Of a DNA stretch of 58,755 bases, positions 34,132 to 44,702 are shown piece by piece; position 1 is the stretch's first letter; each line of letters opens with the position of its first letter. Origin of the DNA: Bacteriovorax sp. Lineage in GTDB: Bacteria > Bdellovibrionota > Bacteriovoracia > Bacteriovoracales > Bacteriovoracaceae. The stretch covers positions 1 to 58,755 of the forward strand of contig JACMRM010000027.1 in assembly GCA_014376445.1 (NCBI GenBank). The letters are read 5' to 3'. The position numbers and the translations under genes are program-made. The notes beneath the pieces are model-generated. The model searched no databases. It worked only from the letters and a program-made list of their open reading frames with translations, and was not told where the DNA came from.

Positions 34132-35343
34132 TTAGACATCAAGAAGTAATCTAGAAGGATCTTCAAGAAGCTCTTTCACTTGCTTCAGGAAGCTTACTGA
34201 CTCACGCCCATCGATAATTCTGTGGTCGTAAGAAAGTGCAAGATACATCATCGGACGAATCACCACCTGGCCATTGATTGCCACTGGCCTCTCAATAATA
34301 TTATGCATACCTAAAATGGCTGACTGAGGAAGATTTAAAATCGGAGTTGAAAGCATCGAACCGAACACACCACCGTTAGTGATTGAAAAAGTTCCACCCT
34401 GCATTTCTTCGATTGTAATTTTTCCATCGCGCGCTTTAGTCGCAAGACTTAAAATTTCTTTCTCAATTTGAGCAAGGCTCATGCTCTCAGCGTTTCTCAC
34501 AACTGGAACAACAAGTCCTTTAGGTGTTGAAACAGCAATCCCGATATCCGCGTAGTCGTGGTAAATAATTTCATCACCATTCATTTGTGCGTTTACGGCC
34601 GGCCAGTCTTTAAGAGCAACAGTCACTGCTTTTGTAAACAGAGACATGAACCCTAATCCTACGCCGTGTTTTTTCGTGAAAGCATCTTTGTATTTTTTAC
34701 GAAGATTCATCAGCTCGTACATATCAACTTCATTGAAAGTCGTAAGCATCGCCGTTGTATTTTTTGCTTCAACAAGTTTTGTCGCAATCGTTTTACGAAG
34801 ACGAGTCATCTTCTCCGGTCTAGTTGCACGTGCACCTGGAACAACTGGAGCACTTGGTTTCGTTTGCTCTGCTGGTGCTGGAGAATTTGCTGGTTTCGCT
34901 GTTGCATTCACTGCATCGTCTTTAGTAATTCTTCCATCTTTCCCGGAACCAATTACAGCGCTCGCTTCAATTCCTTTTTCATCAAGGATCTTCTTCGCTG
35001 TAGGACTTGGAAAGTTAACTTCTTTTGTCGATACTGGTGCCGCTCTTTCGGAGGCCTTCGCTGCTAAAGCTTCCGCTTTAGGTGCGGCTCCGGCCGCAGG
35101 TTTAGCTGCCGCAGTATCAAGCTCACCAATCTTCGCACCAATTTTTAATTCACTTCCGGCCTCTGCCATAATTTTCAAGACACCGGCACTTGGCGCAGGA
35201 AGCTCCATTGAAGCTTTATCAGATTCAATTTCACAAACGGCTTCACCCTCATTGACGTAGTCGCCATTCTTTTTTAACCACGATGATAATGTTACTTCCG
35301 TCACTGATTCACCGATGACTGGGATTTTTAATTCAACACTCAT
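34132..35343 (-). CDS. sucB: 2-oxoglutarate dehydrogenase E2 (succinyltransferase)
   Basis: 403 residues. N-terminal lipoyl domain (~1-75) with the lipoylated Lys in [14 protein letters not shown], an Ala/Pro-rich linker, a peripheral subunit-binding domain ([20 protein letters not shown]), and the C-terminal acyltransferase core (~175-403) with the active-site [10 protein letters not shown]. One lipoyl domain, as in typical E2o. The gene starts 3 bp after the sucA stop, so the two are translated together. Confidence 0.96.
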   Translation of the reverse strand: MSVELKIPVIGESVTEVTLSSWLKKNGDYVNEGEAVCEIESDKASMELPAPSAGVLKIMAEAGSELKIGAKIGELDTAAAKPAAGAAPKAEALAAKASERAAPVSTKEVNFPSPTAKKILDEKGIEASAVIGSGKDGRITKDDAVNATAKPANSPAPAEQTKPSAPVVPGARATRPEKMTRLRKTIATKLVEAKNTTAMLTTFNEVDMYELMNLRKKYKDAFTKKHGVGLGFMSLFTKAVTVALKDWPAVNAQMNGDEIIYHDYADIGIAVSTPKGLVVPVVRNAESMSLAQIEKEILSLATKARDGKITIEEMQGGTFSITNGGVFGSMLSTPILNLPQSAILGMHNIIERPVAINGQVVIRPMMYLALSYDHRIIDGRESVSFLKQVKELLEDPSRLLLDV

Positions 35344-35346
35344 GAC

Positions 35347-38088
35347 TTATCCTTCTTTTGAAAATGCTTTTGTTACGATTTCTGCTTGCTCTTTTTTGTG
35401 TACATTCGAAAACCCTGTTGCTGGACTGGCCGACGATTTTCTGCTGATCAGTTTGAAGTTTCTAAAGACATCAAAGCGAAGAAGGAACGTCCAGTAACCT
35501 TGGTTTTTAGGTTCTTCCTGAACCCATACAGTCTCTGCATCTTTATATTTTTCTAAAATTTTTCCAAGCTGCTTTTCTGGCAATGGATGGATTTGCTCCA
35601 TACGAACGATGGCAATATCATCGCGTTTATCAGCGATCTTCTTTTCATAAAGTTCATAATAAATTTTTCCAGTACATAAAATCAGACGCGAAACTTTTTT
35701 CGCTGTGTTCGGATCGTCGATGATCTCCTGGAATTTTCCATTTACTAATTCATCTCTGGTTGATGAAGCACGTGGATCGCGAAGAAGCGACTTCGGAGTC
35801 ATAACCATTGCCGGCTTTCTGAAATTCCATGTTAACTGACGACGTAATAAGTGAAACATGTTCGCCGGTGTTGTACAGTTTGCAACAATAACATTGTTGT
35901 CAGCGGCCATTTGTAAATATCTCTCAGGTCTTGCGCTCGAGTGCTCTGGCCCTGCACCTTCATGTCCGTGCGGAAGTAACATCACCAGACCATTCATTCT
36001 CTGCCATTTTACTTCAGCAGATGTAATGTACTGATCGATCATGATCTGAGCTCCGTTTGAGAAATCCCCAAACTGCGCTTCCCAAATCGTTAATGCTTTT
36101 GGATTTCCCCATGCGTATCCGTATTCAAATCCTAGGACGGCATACTCAGATAAAAGTGAATTGTGTAAACTCACTCTCGCTTGATTCTTTGAAATATTCT
36201 CAAGACCGCAGTAAGCCTCATTCGTTCTTTCATCAAACATTTTTGCCTGACGATGAGAGAATGTTCCACGAACAACGTCCTGTCCGGTAAATCTTAATGG
36301 ATGCCCTTCTTCAAGAAGAGAGCCGTAAGCAAGTAATTCACCTAATGCCCAGTCAAGCTTGTCACTATCGTAAGCTGCCTGTCTGTCTTCAAGAACTTTC
36401 TGTGCTTTTTTCATCAACTCCATTCCCTGCGGAATTGTATTGATGGCCTTTGCCACACGATCAAGAACTTCTTTTTTTACTCCGGTAGCTGGTGACTCAT
36501 CAAAAGAAGTGGCCGTTGAAAATTCCAAACCTTCCCAGTCTTTGTGCGGTCCTTTTCCTTTAACAGCAACATTTTTTTCTCGAACATTGTTAAATCTGTC
36601 AGACAGAAGCTGCTTATATTTTTCCATCATTTCTGTCGCAAGGCTTGCTTCAAACTTTCCGCTCGCTAACAATTGATCAAGATAAAGTTCACGAGGATTT
36701 TTATGTTTTGTAATTAGACCATAAAGATGCGGTTGCGTGTAACGAGGTTCATCCCCTTCATTGTGTCCGTACTTTCTGTAACAAACCATATCGATAAAAA
36801 TATCTTCTTTGAATTTTTGTCTGAACTCAACCGCAAGCTCAACTGCGTACACTACAGCTTCAGGATCATCTCCGTTAACCTGGATGATCGGAGCTTCAAT
36901 CGCTTTTGCAACAGACACACAATATTGGGATGAACGCGCGTCTTCAATATCAGTTGTAAATCCAATTTGATTGTTAATTACAAAATGAATCGATCCACCG
37001 ACAGCGTAAGCTGGAAGTTTGCTCATCTGAAGTGTTTCATAAACTACACCCTGTCCTGCAACTGCAGCATCACCATGAATAATGATAGGGATAACTTTTG
37101 ATTGATCGTTGTCGTAGTGAGCGTCTTCAAGAGACCGGCAGTATCCGATGGCCACCGGAGCTACCGTTTCTAAATGCGAAGGGTTTGGTAAAAGTTTTAC
37201 GAAAACTTCTTTATCTCCTGTCGTCTTTAGTATTGAAGTGAATCCCATGTGGTACTTCACGTCTCCAGTATGACCTGAGAGCTCTTCCTGAGATCCACCT
37301 TCAAATTCGGTGAAGATATATTCGTAAGTTTTCCCGACAGTGTTCGCGAGAATATTTAAACGACCTCTGTGGGCCATACCGATAACAAACTCTTTTGCTC
37401 CAAGCTCTGCGCCAAGGTTTATGATCGCATCGAGTGCCGGAATTGTTGTCTCTCCACCTTCAAGTGAAAATCTTTTCTGCCCGACATACTTTGTCTGAAG
37501 AAAATTTTCAAACACATTGGCTTCATTTAATTTTTCCAGAATTCTTTTTTTCTTTTCAAGCGGCATTTCGATTTTTTTCGCCGTTGATTCAATTCTCTCT
37601 CTCATGAAACGTCTGACGTCAGTGTTGTTAGAGTGCATGTACTGGAATCCGATCTTGTCGCAGTAAATTTCTTTCATGTGATCTAAAATCTGATCTAGAG
37701 TCGCAGGACCTAGGCCCACAAACTCTCCAACCTGGAAAACTGTTTTTCTATCAGCATCCGACAACCCATACTCTTCAAGTGAAATTCTCGCTTTTCTATC
37801 TCTGCGCGGGCGAACAGGGTTTGTATCGGCAAGTAAATGTCCGCGAGTTCTAAATGACTGAACTAATCTGAAGACATTAAATTCTGCACGAAGTTGGCCA
37901 TCGCTGATTCCTTCGCCAGTCGTTCCCGAAGTTCCAAAGGCTGCACTCGATGAAAATTCGAAGCCCTGAAAAAATCTTTGCCACGATTCATCTACACTTT
38001 CAGGATTTGATCTGTAAGTGTCGTAGAGTGAATCAATAAATGTGATGTCTGAACTAGAGAGGTGGGAGAAGTCGAAAATTTTAGACAT
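35347..38088 (-). CDS. sucA: 2-oxoglutarate dehydrogenase E1
   Basis: 913 residues, near the usual ~930. ThDP-dependent decarboxylase of the TCA-cycle 2-oxoglutarate dehydrogenase complex. The N-terminal E2-binding piece (FIDSLYDTYRSNPESVDESW) and the core motifs EFVIGMAHRGRLNILAN, HGDAAVAGQGVVYETLQM, INNQIGFTT, LLPHGHEGAGPEHSSARPER and the C-terminal RMEQIHPLPEKQL are all present. First gene of the operon; AAAGG lies ~6 nt before the ATG. An upstream ~135 bp gap, on the YchJ side, holds its promoter. Confidence 0.97.
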   Translation of the reverse strand: MSKIFDFSHLSSSDITFIDSLYDTYRSNPESVDESWQRFFQGFEFSSSAAFGTSGTTGEGISDGQLRAEFNVFRLVQSFRTRGHLLADTNPVRPRRDRKARISLEEYGLSDADRKTVFQVGEFVGLGPATLDQILDHMKEIYCDKIGFQYMHSNNTDVRRFMRERIESTAKKIEMPLEKKKRILEKLNEANVFENFLQTKYVGQKRFSLEGGETTIPALDAIINLGAELGAKEFVIGMAHRGRLNILANTVGKTYEYIFTEFEGGSQEELSGHTGDVKYHMGFTSILKTTGDKEVFVKLLPNPSHLETVAPVAIGYCRSLEDAHYDNDQSKVIPIIIHGDAAVAGQGVVYETLQMSKLPAYAVGGSIHFVINNQIGFTTDIEDARSSQYCVSVAKAIEAPIIQVNGDDPEAVVYAVELAVEFRQKFKEDIFIDMVCYRKYGHNEGDEPRYTQPHLYGLITKHKNPRELYLDQLLASGKFEASLATEMMEKYKQLLSDRFNNVREKNVAVKGKGPHKDWEGLEFSTATSFDESPATGVKKEVLDRVAKAINTIPQGMELMKKAQKVLEDRQAAYDSDKLDWALGELLAYGSLLEEGHPLRFTGQDVVRGTFSHRQAKMFDERTNEAYCGLENISKNQARVSLHNSLLSEYAVLGFEYGYAWGNPKALTIWEAQFGDFSNGAQIMIDQYITSAEVKWQRMNGLVMLLPHGHEGAGPEHSSARPERYLQMAADNNVIVANCTTPANMFHLLRRQLTWNFRKPAMVMTPKSLLRDPRASSTRDELVNGKFQEIIDDPNTAKKVSRLILCTGKIYYELYEKKIADKRDDIAIVRMEQIHPLPEKQLGKILEKYKDAETVWVQEEPKNQGYWTFLLRFDVFRNFKLISRKSSASPATGFSNVHKKEQAEIVTKAFSKEG

Positions 38089-38223
38089 ATAAAACCTTTA
38101 AGAATTGGAACACCGAAGAGTGTTTTACTCAGTTAAAATTTGGTAACTATAATATAGCTCTAAGATACCAAAATTTTAAGCTTTATTTCTCAAGAGGAAG
38201 AAAAGTTCTACAGCTAAATCTGC

Positions 38224-38709
38224 CTATAAGTGACAGCACTTTTTTGCTTTTTTTCCAGATCCACAAGAGCATGGATCATTTCGTCCTATCTTTGGTTCGC
38301 TTCTTCTCAGAGTGTTATTTCTCATCACACCATCTACGAAAAACCACTCGCCGTTTTCTTTTTCAAAAGTACTTTGTTCATGGTGAGTTTGCTCAGCACC
38401 ATTGAAGATAAACTTACATTTAAACTCAACTTTACCGGTAGTATCCTTTTCAGTACCTTTTTCTGTTTCGCGAATCTCTAAACCAAGCCATTCTGAATTA
38501 TTGGCCCATGATTTTACACTTTCCATGTCCAGCTCAGAGCGAGTTGAAGAGTGGTGAGTTTTTTCGACGTGATCCAATGCGCCTACTGCAAATGCTGTAT
38601 AGCGAGATCTCATCAAAGCTTCAGCCGTAGGGGCTAATTTAGTACCCTTGATGACAGGTTCGCAACAATCGCTATAATTTTTTTCAGAGCCACATGGACA
38701 TGCTTTCAT
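38224..38709 (-). CDS. YchJ-like protein with two SEC-C zinc motifs
   Basis: 161 residues: an N-terminal SEC-C motif ([15 protein letters not shown]), the central UPF0225/YchJ core ([26 protein letters not shown]), and a second C-terminal SEC-C motif ([19 protein letters not shown]). SEC-C zinc knuckles, first known from SecA, bind zinc and often serve protein or SecB contacts. The protein's own role is not established. Normal length for the family. It lies upstream of sucA on the same strand. Confidence 0.9.
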   Translation of the reverse strand: MKACPCGSEKNYSDCCEPVIKGTKLAPTAEALMRSRYTAFAVGALDHVEKTHHSSTRSELDMESVKSWANNSEWLGLEIRETEKGTEKDTTGKVEFKCKFIFNGAEQTHHEQSTFEKENGEWFFVDGVMRNNTLRRSEPKIGRNDPCSCGSGKKAKKCCHL

Positions 38710-38720
38710 AAAATCTCTCC

Positions 38721-39407
38721 CTAAAATCTAAATAATAAATCTGTAAAATTGGTTGTCTCATCAGTGAAGTGAATTTTACTTTCAAGCAACCTACTCGACA
38801 CAAAAGTAAAATGAGGTCTGATCATTTTAAGATATTTTTCACGCGTTCTATGAATCGCGTACTCGTCTTTAAATTCCAGGTCTTCAATTTGGCGTCGGAG
38901 TTCTAGATTAGTGGGAACTGAAAAATAAAGATAGCGAATTCTTTTTGCCATGATCGGCAAAACAAATTCAATTTCCTCATCTGATAAATATTGGAAAACT
39001 GATGTGCATATTCCGAGGTCAAAAGTTTTATGTCGGGCCGTAGTCTTGGTATTTTCTTTTTTTGCCCACGTAACCAGATCAATATTCTCCAGTGATAACT
39101 TAGTTGATTCAATCGATGTTAATTTTTTCTTCGACATTAATTCAAACGGATGTAGTGATGGTTCAATCCCAAGCGCTCTGTAGGGTTGAAAAATTTTTAA
39201 TACTTCTTTAAATAGAATTCCAAGGCCAAAACCTAAATCAACAACGCTGCTCACGTCGATGTACTCAAGTCCTAAAATAGCTTTGATATAGGTTGCATGC
39301 TCTTTCGCATTTACGATGTTATCCATCTCGTCGGCGTCTTTATAATTGACGTCCCAATACTCAATGGAGAAGCCTGTTGCACCTAATTTTTCTTTTTCCT
39401 TTTTCAT
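38721..39407 (-). CDS. SAM-dependent methyltransferase
   Basis: 228 residues from the ATG at 39407, which directly follows the membrane gene's stop; the track start lies inside that gene in another frame and gives a Cys-rich unlikely N-terminus. Fold marks: [16 protein letters not shown] (motif I), [15 protein letters not shown], and [21 protein letters not shown]-terminal [20 protein letters not shown]. Substrate unknown. It looks co-transcribed with the upstream membrane gene. Confidence 0.8.
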   Translation of the reverse strand: MKKEKEKLGATGFSIEYWDVNYKDADEMDNIVNAKEHATYIKAILGLEYIDVSSVVDLGFGLGILFKEVLKIFQPYRALGIEPSLHPFELMSKKKLTSIESTKLSLENIDLVTWAKKENTKTTARHKTFDLGICTSVFQYLSDEEIEFVLPIMAKRIRYLYFSVPTNLELRRQIEDLEFKDEYAIHRTREKYLKMIRPHFTFVSSRLLESKIHFTDETTNFTDLLFRF

Positions 39408-39409
39408 TA

Positions 39410-39769
39410 TTATAGTTTTGTTACCGCCGTATAAACAGCAATGAAAACGGCCGCAAAAGCAATCCATGTAAAAAGAATTTTGGTATTTTTTTTCTGCGAT
39501 CTAAAAAGAATAATGAGCGAAATGTTAAGCACAAGCCACGTTAAAATTTTCACATAAACCCAAACTGGAAACCCTTCTCCATGTTTGAATCCAAGTCTTG
39601 CAAGAAGTCCCATTCCACCAACCAGAATCAAAAAACTTGTAATCCCGATGACAATTTTAAAAGAAGTTCTCGGTATCCACCTTCCTTCTGTAATGACTGC
39701 TCCCATCGCTGAAAGTGTCATCATAATCATAAAAATGTGCAGAATCTTATAAGTTTCATAACTAATCAT
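39410..39769 (-). CDS. Four-helix membrane protein (SirB2-like)
   Basis: 119 residues with four membrane helices: YKILHIFMIMMTLSAMGAVI, SFKIVIGITSFLILVGGMGLLA, VWVYVKILTWLVLNISLIILF, and ILFTWIAFAAVFIAVYTAV. The early His in YKILHIF and the general layout resemble SirB2/cytochrome-type small membrane proteins, an assignment I hold loosely. The methyltransferase starts right after its stop (TAATAATG). Confidence 0.7.
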   Translation of the reverse strand: MISYETYKILHIFMIMMTLSAMGAVITEGRWIPRTSFKIVIGITSFLILVGGMGLLARLGFKHGEGFPVWVYVKILTWLVLNISLIILFRSQKKNTKILFTWIAFAAVFIAVYTAVTKL

Positions 39770-39824
39770 GAAAGCTCCAGTGTAAGGTTTAAACTTGAGT
39801 ATAACGCTACTATATCTTTTGCCT

Positions 39825-39852
39825 TTGAGATTATCAAATTCTTCATTAGAAT
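39825..39852 (+). promoter_or_regulatory. Promoter with -10 six bases from the start codon
   Basis: TTGAGA (39825-39830), 16 bp, TAGAAT (39847-39852), then AGATTT and the ATG at 39859. Transcription would start at or next to the A of ATG; no Shine-Dalgarno exists. Confidence 0.55.
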
Positions 39853-39858
39853 AGATTT

Positions 39859-40602
39859 ATGCAAAACTGGACATCACGCACATATAGAAAAGACGATAAA
39901 ATTTTTCGTGGTGCCTTTAATTATTACCGCAACGAAAACATTTACGCAGAAGAGAGCTTCGAAGTATTCCGCGATATAAAAGACCAGAGTTATCAATACG
40001 TTTCAGAAGCAGTCGTGCGTGTCTCTACCGGTGAGACCCTCAATATTCATGTCGAATACATTGTAAACAAAGAGTATGTACCGACTTTTGTGCTGATCGA
40101 AAAACTCATGGGAAAGGAAGTCACGAAAGAGACTTACGAGTACAACCAGAGAAGAAATCACCTGGCCTACAAGTTTACCAGTTCAAAAAACGAAGATTTT
40201 ATGGCGGAAATCGCCACCGCCCCAAAATACCACATTGCCACGCCAACGGCAGCGAGTTCGATGCTTTTCATGAGATCAAAAAAGTTTGATGCCTCTGGAA
40301 AAAACTCTTACAACATTCTGGTTGGGAATAATCAATGGGAGTATAAAGAAACTCCGGTTTTCAAAAATATTATTTTAGAACGCGCCAGTCTTACAACTGA
40401 AAAGATGAATATCGACGGCCAGAACGTCCAGGCGACTCAGTACCGCATGTTTGATGAAGGAACAGATTTTAAAAACACTAAGGATCCTCAGCATGTGAAA
40501 ATTTTTCTTTCACAGCACGGTGGTATTCCCTATATGGTTCGCACTGATGACGGAACAAAAATTCAGATCAAGTACTTAAACGATCTGAATGAGAAAGAGT
40601 AG
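39859..40602 (+). CDS. Hypothetical cytosolic protein
   Basis: 247 residues, no signal or membrane segment, beta-rich with many Tyr/Phe (FRGAFNYYRNENIYAEESF, YEYNQRRNHLAYKFTSS). The alternating strands from start to end look like one large sheet or barrel fold; no family was recognised. It appears to be read from a leaderless promoter. Its stop is directly next to the DinG-type gene's stop on the opposite strand. Confidence 0.75.
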   Translation: MQNWTSRTYRKDDKIFRGAFNYYRNENIYAEESFEVFRDIKDQSYQYVSEAVVRVSTGETLNIHVEYIVNKEYVPTFVLIEKLMGKEVTKETYEYNQRRNHLAYKFTSSKNEDFMAEIATAPKYHIATPTAASSMLFMRSKKFDASGKNSYNILVGNNQWEYKETPVFKNIILERASLTTEKMNIDGQNVQATQYRMFDEGTDFKNTKDPQHVKIFLSQHGGIPYMVRTDDGTKIQIKYLNDLNEKE

Positions 40603-43521
40603 CTACACAGTTCGTTCGGTACCTAAAATAAACTCCTCAATCTCTTTACAGGCTTCAGCAATCGGCGCCCTCTCGAGAGAATACGGCTCCATCAGTTTCA
40701 CTAACTTCTCCATGGTCTTCCCTTTCCAGGCCTTCACACGGTTGTCTACAATGATGACACCGCCATAATCTTTTTCTGTACGTAAAAGTCTTCCCAGTTT
40801 CTGATGAAGTGATCTCGTTCTATGGGCGAGATAATAATCAGTGAATTCATTACCAAGATTAGTTTCGAAAAAATCCCTTCTTTCATTGATCACCAGATCC
40901 ATTCTTAAATCTGGAACCTTATCGACAAAAATAAACTGAAGTGCATCTCCGGGAATATCAATACCCTCTCCAAACGACTCCATGCCCAAGAGAATTCCGG
41001 AGCCAGAGCGCTTGAAATCTTCCACAACACTCGTTCCCATTCCCTGAATAAACAATGGAATCTGACCTTCGAATTCCTTCAATAAAATTTCGCGTGCAAT
41101 TTCAAAGCGCGACTTGGCAGAAAAGAGCAGAAGTGTTCTTCCACCCAATGCCTGAATCAGCGGCTTAATATTTTTTAAATTCTGCTCGACAAAATTTGAC
41201 TGATAAAGCGACGGTCCGTCGTCACATAAAAACACTTTCGTATTTTTCTTATAGTCAAAAGTGAACGGTAAATAGGTTCCCGACTTAAATCTTTTTTCAG
41301 GTTCAAGATAAGCATAACCAGTTGCCCACTCAATCCCCTTTGCTCCGGTGTCTCCAGTTCCATTGGCAAGCGTCGCAGAAGTAAAAATAACTGAAGCAGA
41401 AGTTTTCAGTAACTGCTCGTTCACAATTCTTCCTACATCAACCGGCGAAGAAGAAAGCAAATACCCGTCAGCATCTAAATACTTCAATGAACGACAATAG
41501 TTCGGCGCCTCTTTCAACAAATTATCCAGTGTTAAAACATAATCCGACAACGTCGAAAAAAATGTTTCAAATCGTGTAAAAGCTATAATCTCATTTTCAC
41601 TTTTTAAATTCTTAACATCCCATCTGCCACTAAAAGGAAGAAAGTGTGACATATAAGTTTGAAGAATAAAATGTACACTCTCAAGCGAATTTAAAATCGC
41701 CTGCGCACTCTGCTCTTTATGCGTTTCCCGGTTTAACATCGGAAGCTCATTCCAGAAAAGCTCTGTGTATTTCGGCATACGTTTAAAATACATCGAAATT
41801 TTTTCAGACAGCGGAGTCAAATGATCCATCAACATCTGATAAGCTTTTAGCGTTTCATCGCGAAGATTTTTAATAATGTCACTCGATTCACCAGGCTCAG
41901 TTTCATTCTGCGCAAGAAGATAAAATAAAGATCCCACCCCCTGCATATGTGACATTGCCGTAACAAAAGCTTCAAATCCCTTCTGATCAATCTCAAGCGA
42001 AAATGCTTTTGTCGCTTCATCTTCAATTTTATGTGCCTCATCTACGACGATATGAAGTGGACGCGGCATCCCTTTCGGCCATGAGAACATGAGCGAATGG
42101 TTTCCGATAATAATATCGGCTTCACGAGCTTCACGAAGCCCACCAATATAAGAACAGTTATTTTTAAACGGACAATTATTTCCCGAACAAGACCTGAAAT
42201 CGACAGCAATTTCTTTTTCACGTTTGCTCATCTCTTCATTTTTTCTTTTTAAAACATAGGGCAAATCATCGCGAATCAGTTTATCGCTGACTTTCATTCG
42301 AGAGTTATGAAAAAAGATCGATTCAAAATAAAGTGACGTAAACGCTTTGTCAAAATCAGCAACGTATCCCAATAAACTATTCTCCGCTTCTTCTTGACGA
42401 AACAAAGCTTCACATAAATGGTTATTAGACCCGACTAAAAGTTTAATTTTCAATTCATCTTCATTTAGACCAAGGAATTCTCTTACCTGAGGAACATCTT
42501 TATCAAAGGCCTGATGCTGGAGAGTCTTAGTCCCCGTCGCAATCAATACCGGCTTCTTTTCTTCCAGTGAAAAAAGCACCGAAGGAATCAGATACCCAAA
42601 CGTCTTACCGGTTCCTGTAGGCGCTTGAATTAAACTGTGAATATTATTTTTAAGCGACTGCCCCGCTTTAACGGCCAGGTCAATCTGCGCCTGACGCTTT
42701 TTATAAAGCGGAAACATTGTCTTGATTTTTTCTTCATCATTAAAAATATTTTTAATGTTCGCACCAGAAAACTCCAGCGCAAAATTCTTCCGCACCATCT
42801 TAGTTTTGGTAATTTCCGGAAATCTCTTCGGCCATAATTTAGCTTTTGCAATTTCGACATGCGCATCCAGATTAAAATCCACCTGCATGGCAATTTCATA
42901 AAGTTCATCATCCGGTAAATGCAAAAACTGCATCAACCACATTTCATCATTGATAATTTTCTTTTCCAATAACTGCAGTTTCATAAACTGATAAAGCGCT
43001 TTATCTTTTCGAGTGAGCATCGTCGCGACTAAAACAACTTTCAGCAAATCGAGTGAGTCTTCATACCCTCTGTGCGTTTCTGTTTCCGCAATCTCCCAGT
43101 CCTGGATAAAATGCTCCAGCTTCAAGGATGAAAATTCCGGGAATAAAAGTCCCAAAAACAGCATCGTATCGCAATACTCTTCACGAGTGGATCCATCGTC
43201 AATTTTATCAAACGATCTTTTTAAAAATCCTTCTTCAAATCCTGCATTGTGAGCAATCAGCTTTACGCCGTAAAGCTCCTGCAGTTCACCTTCCACTTCT
43301 CTCCATGTCGGAGCTTTGTTCACCATTTGCTGAGTAATGCCAGTAAGTTTAATAATGAAAGATGAAAGCTCTCCCGGGTATTGCACCAGACTCGAGTATT
43401 TTTGAACAAGCTTTGTCCCTTCAAATAAAATGAAGCCCAGGTCGATTACCTGATCGTAACTTGGGTCTGCCCCTGAAGTTTCGACATCAATGACCGCCCA
43501 TTTGCCTAATCTATGATCCAT
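40603..43521 (-). CDS. DinG-family DNA helicase with N-terminal exonuclease domain
   Basis: 972 residues from ATG 43521 (CAGGAA ~5 nt upstream; the 31 extra residues of the track start precede the conserved domain). N-terminal DEDD exonuclease (WAVIDVETSGADPSYDQ, IAHNAGFEEGFLKRSF). Then an XPD/DinG-type superfamily 2 helicase with Walker A QAPTGTGKTFGYL, Fe-S-type cysteines in CSGNNCPFKNNCSY, DEAHKIED box, SATLANG, and GRLLRTEKDYG. The DinQ/DinG-like fusion resembles Gram-positive DinG. A role in DNA repair and resolving D-loops or R-loops is inferred from the family. Confidence 0.9.
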   Translation of the reverse strand: MDHRLGKWAVIDVETSGADPSYDQVIDLGFILFEGTKLVQKYSSLVQYPGELSSFIIKLTGITQQMVNKAPTWREVEGELQELYGVKLIAHNAGFEEGFLKRSFDKIDDGSTREEYCDTMLFLGLLFPEFSSLKLEHFIQDWEIAETETHRGYEDSLDLLKVVLVATMLTRKDKALYQFMKLQLLEKKIINDEMWLMQFLHLPDDELYEIAMQVDFNLDAHVEIAKAKLWPKRFPEITKTKMVRKNFALEFSGANIKNIFNDEEKIKTMFPLYKKRQAQIDLAVKAGQSLKNNIHSLIQAPTGTGKTFGYLIPSVLFSLEEKKPVLIATGTKTLQHQAFDKDVPQVREFLGLNEDELKIKLLVGSNNHLCEALFRQEEAENSLLGYVADFDKAFTSLYFESIFFHNSRMKVSDKLIRDDLPYVLKRKNEEMSKREKEIAVDFRSCSGNNCPFKNNCSYIGGLREAREADIIIGNHSLMFSWPKGMPRPLHIVVDEAHKIEDEATKAFSLEIDQKGFEAFVTAMSHMQGVGSLFYLLAQNETEPGESSDIIKNLRDETLKAYQMLMDHLTPLSEKISMYFKRMPKYTELFWNELPMLNRETHKEQSAQAILNSLESVHFILQTYMSHFLPFSGRWDVKNLKSENEIIAFTRFETFFSTLSDYVLTLDNLLKEAPNYCRSLKYLDADGYLLSSSPVDVGRIVNEQLLKTSASVIFTSATLANGTGDTGAKGIEWATGYAYLEPEKRFKSGTYLPFTFDYKKNTKVFLCDDGPSLYQSNFVEQNLKNIKPLIQALGGRTLLLFSAKSRFEIAREILLKEFEGQIPLFIQGMGTSVVEDFKRSGSGILLGMESFGEGIDIPGDALQFIFVDKVPDLRMDLVINERRDFFETNLGNEFTDYYLAHRTRSLHQKLGRLLRTEKDYGGVIIVDNRVKAWKGKTMEKLVKLMEPYSLERAPIAEACKEIEEFILGTERTV

Positions 43522-43667
43522 GAATTTCCTGTATTTTTGAGACGGGAGCACAAAAGATTTTAATACGTTTAGATCACTATGAAAAAGCAATTCGTTAGCG
43601 CGAGACGTAAACATTGTGGAATTGCATCAAATCTATTATTGTGACTTCATATTTTATAAGGGACACT

Positions 43668-44057
43668 ATGACTTCTGCACTTGTCTTTCAGATTCAATCG
43701 ATAATTATTTACTCAATGATGGTTTACGGAATCAGTAAGAGAAAAAACAGAAAAATCCACGTGCCTACAATGTATGTCGTAATCATTTGGGATGTTATTC
43801 TTATATTACAAATTGAGTTGGGAAGAAATGCCGTTGCAAAGGCTTCAAAGGTTATCACCAACCCAATGCTGTTAAACATTCACGTAAGCTTCGCAGTTCT
43901 TTCTGTGGTATTCTATGCACTGCTCTTGTTCACTGGAAGAAAACTTTTAAAAGGCGACCACTCAGTGAAGCCACGTCACAAAATTTTCGGATGGACCGCA
44001 CTGACTCTCAGAACACTAACTCTTATCACCAGCTTTTTTGCGGTGACGGTTCACTAG
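43668..44057 (+). CDS. Small membrane protein, DUF420-like
   Basis: 129 residues from ATG 43668 (AAGGGAC ~6 nt upstream; the track start at 43614 has none). Four helices: VFQIQSIIIYSMMVYGI, MYVVIIWDVILILQIEL, LNIHVSFAVLSVVFYALLLFTG, and FGWTALTLRTLTLITSFFAV. Conserved-looking His in IHVP, NIHVSF and RHKIFG recall DUF420-type proteins of heme or oxidase contexts, weakly. It begins a three-gene operon with bolA and grxD (8-bp and 14-bp gaps). Confidence 0.75.
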   Translation: MTSALVFQIQSIIIYSMMVYGISKRKNRKIHVPTMYVVIIWDVILILQIELGRNAVAKASKVITNPMLLNIHVSFAVLSVVFYALLLFTGRKLLKGDHSVKPRHKIFGWTALTLRTLTLITSFFAVTVH

Positions 44058-44064
44058 GAAATAT

Positions 44065-44325
44065 ATGGGATTTGAAAACGTAAAAAATATTATTAAAGCA
44101 GGTCTAGCAGACGCTCACGTTGAAGTTCTCGACATGACCGGCACTGCTGATCATTTAGATATCATTATTGTCAGCGACGCTTTTAAAGGCAAAATGCTGA
44201 TTCAACAGCACCAGATGGTCATGGACCTGCTAAAAGAAAGTTTAAAGCAGGACATCCACGCCGTTCAATTAAAAACTATGGACTATGCCACAGCTGAAAA
44301 GCGCGGCATTCAATTAAATAAATAA
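44065..44325 (+). CDS. BolA/IbaG-type protein
   Basis: 86-residue BolA-family protein: KNIIKAGLADAHVEVLDMTG, HLDIIIVSDAFKGKMLIQQH (the invariant His region), and LLKESLKQDIHAVQLKTMDYA. BolA proteins bind monothiol glutaredoxins and share a [2Fe-2S] cluster, aiding Fe-S delivery and iron sensing. The next gene is exactly such a glutaredoxin, 14 bp away, with AAGGAGATCT ahead of it. The resemblance is closest to the short BolA/YrbA type. Confidence 0.92.
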   Translation: MGFENVKNIIKAGLADAHVEVLDMTGTADHLDIIIVSDAFKGKMLIQQHQMVMDLLKESLKQDIHAVQLKTMDYATAEKRGIQLNK

Positions 44326-44338
44326 AAAGGAGATCTAT

Positions 44339-44695
44339 ATGTCATTTGAAGTTATTCAAGGTTCGGCAATCGAAGAAGCAGATAAAAGTTTAGACATTAA
44401 CACACGTGTAAAAAACCTTATCAATGCAGCTCCAATTTTCCTTTTCATGAAAGGAACTCCGGACATGCCTCAATGCGGATTTTCAGCAAACGTTGTAAAA
44501 ATTCTCAACCACCACGGCGTGAGTTTCAAAACTTTCAACATCCTTTCAGACATGGATATCAGAGATGGTGTGAAACAATTATCTAACTGGCCGACTTACC
44601 CTCAACTTTACGTTAAAGGGCAACTAGTTGGTGGAAACGATATCATCACTGAGCTTATGCAAAATGGTGAACTTGAAGACGTTCTAAAAGCTTAA
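44339..44695 (+). CDS. grxD: Grx4-type monothiol glutaredoxin
   Basis: 118-residue CGFS glutaredoxin: MKGTPDMPQCGFSANVVKIL, with WPTYPQLYVKGQLVGGNDI. Acts in Fe-S cluster storage and transfer, with BolA as partner. It lies in the BolA operon and ends at a strong terminator. Confidence 0.95.
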   Translation: MSFEVIQGSAIEEADKSLDINTRVKNLINAAPIFLFMKGTPDMPQCGFSANVVKILNHHGVSFKTFNILSDMDIRDGVKQLSNWPTYPQLYVKGQLVGGNDIITELMQNGELEDVLKA

Positions 44696-44702
44696 TTTTT
44701 CC

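Noticed and set aside
34646-35260. 204-aa plus-strand ORF
   Set aside because: Antisense to sucB; the low-complexity Ala/Ser stretch comes from the sucB linker codons.
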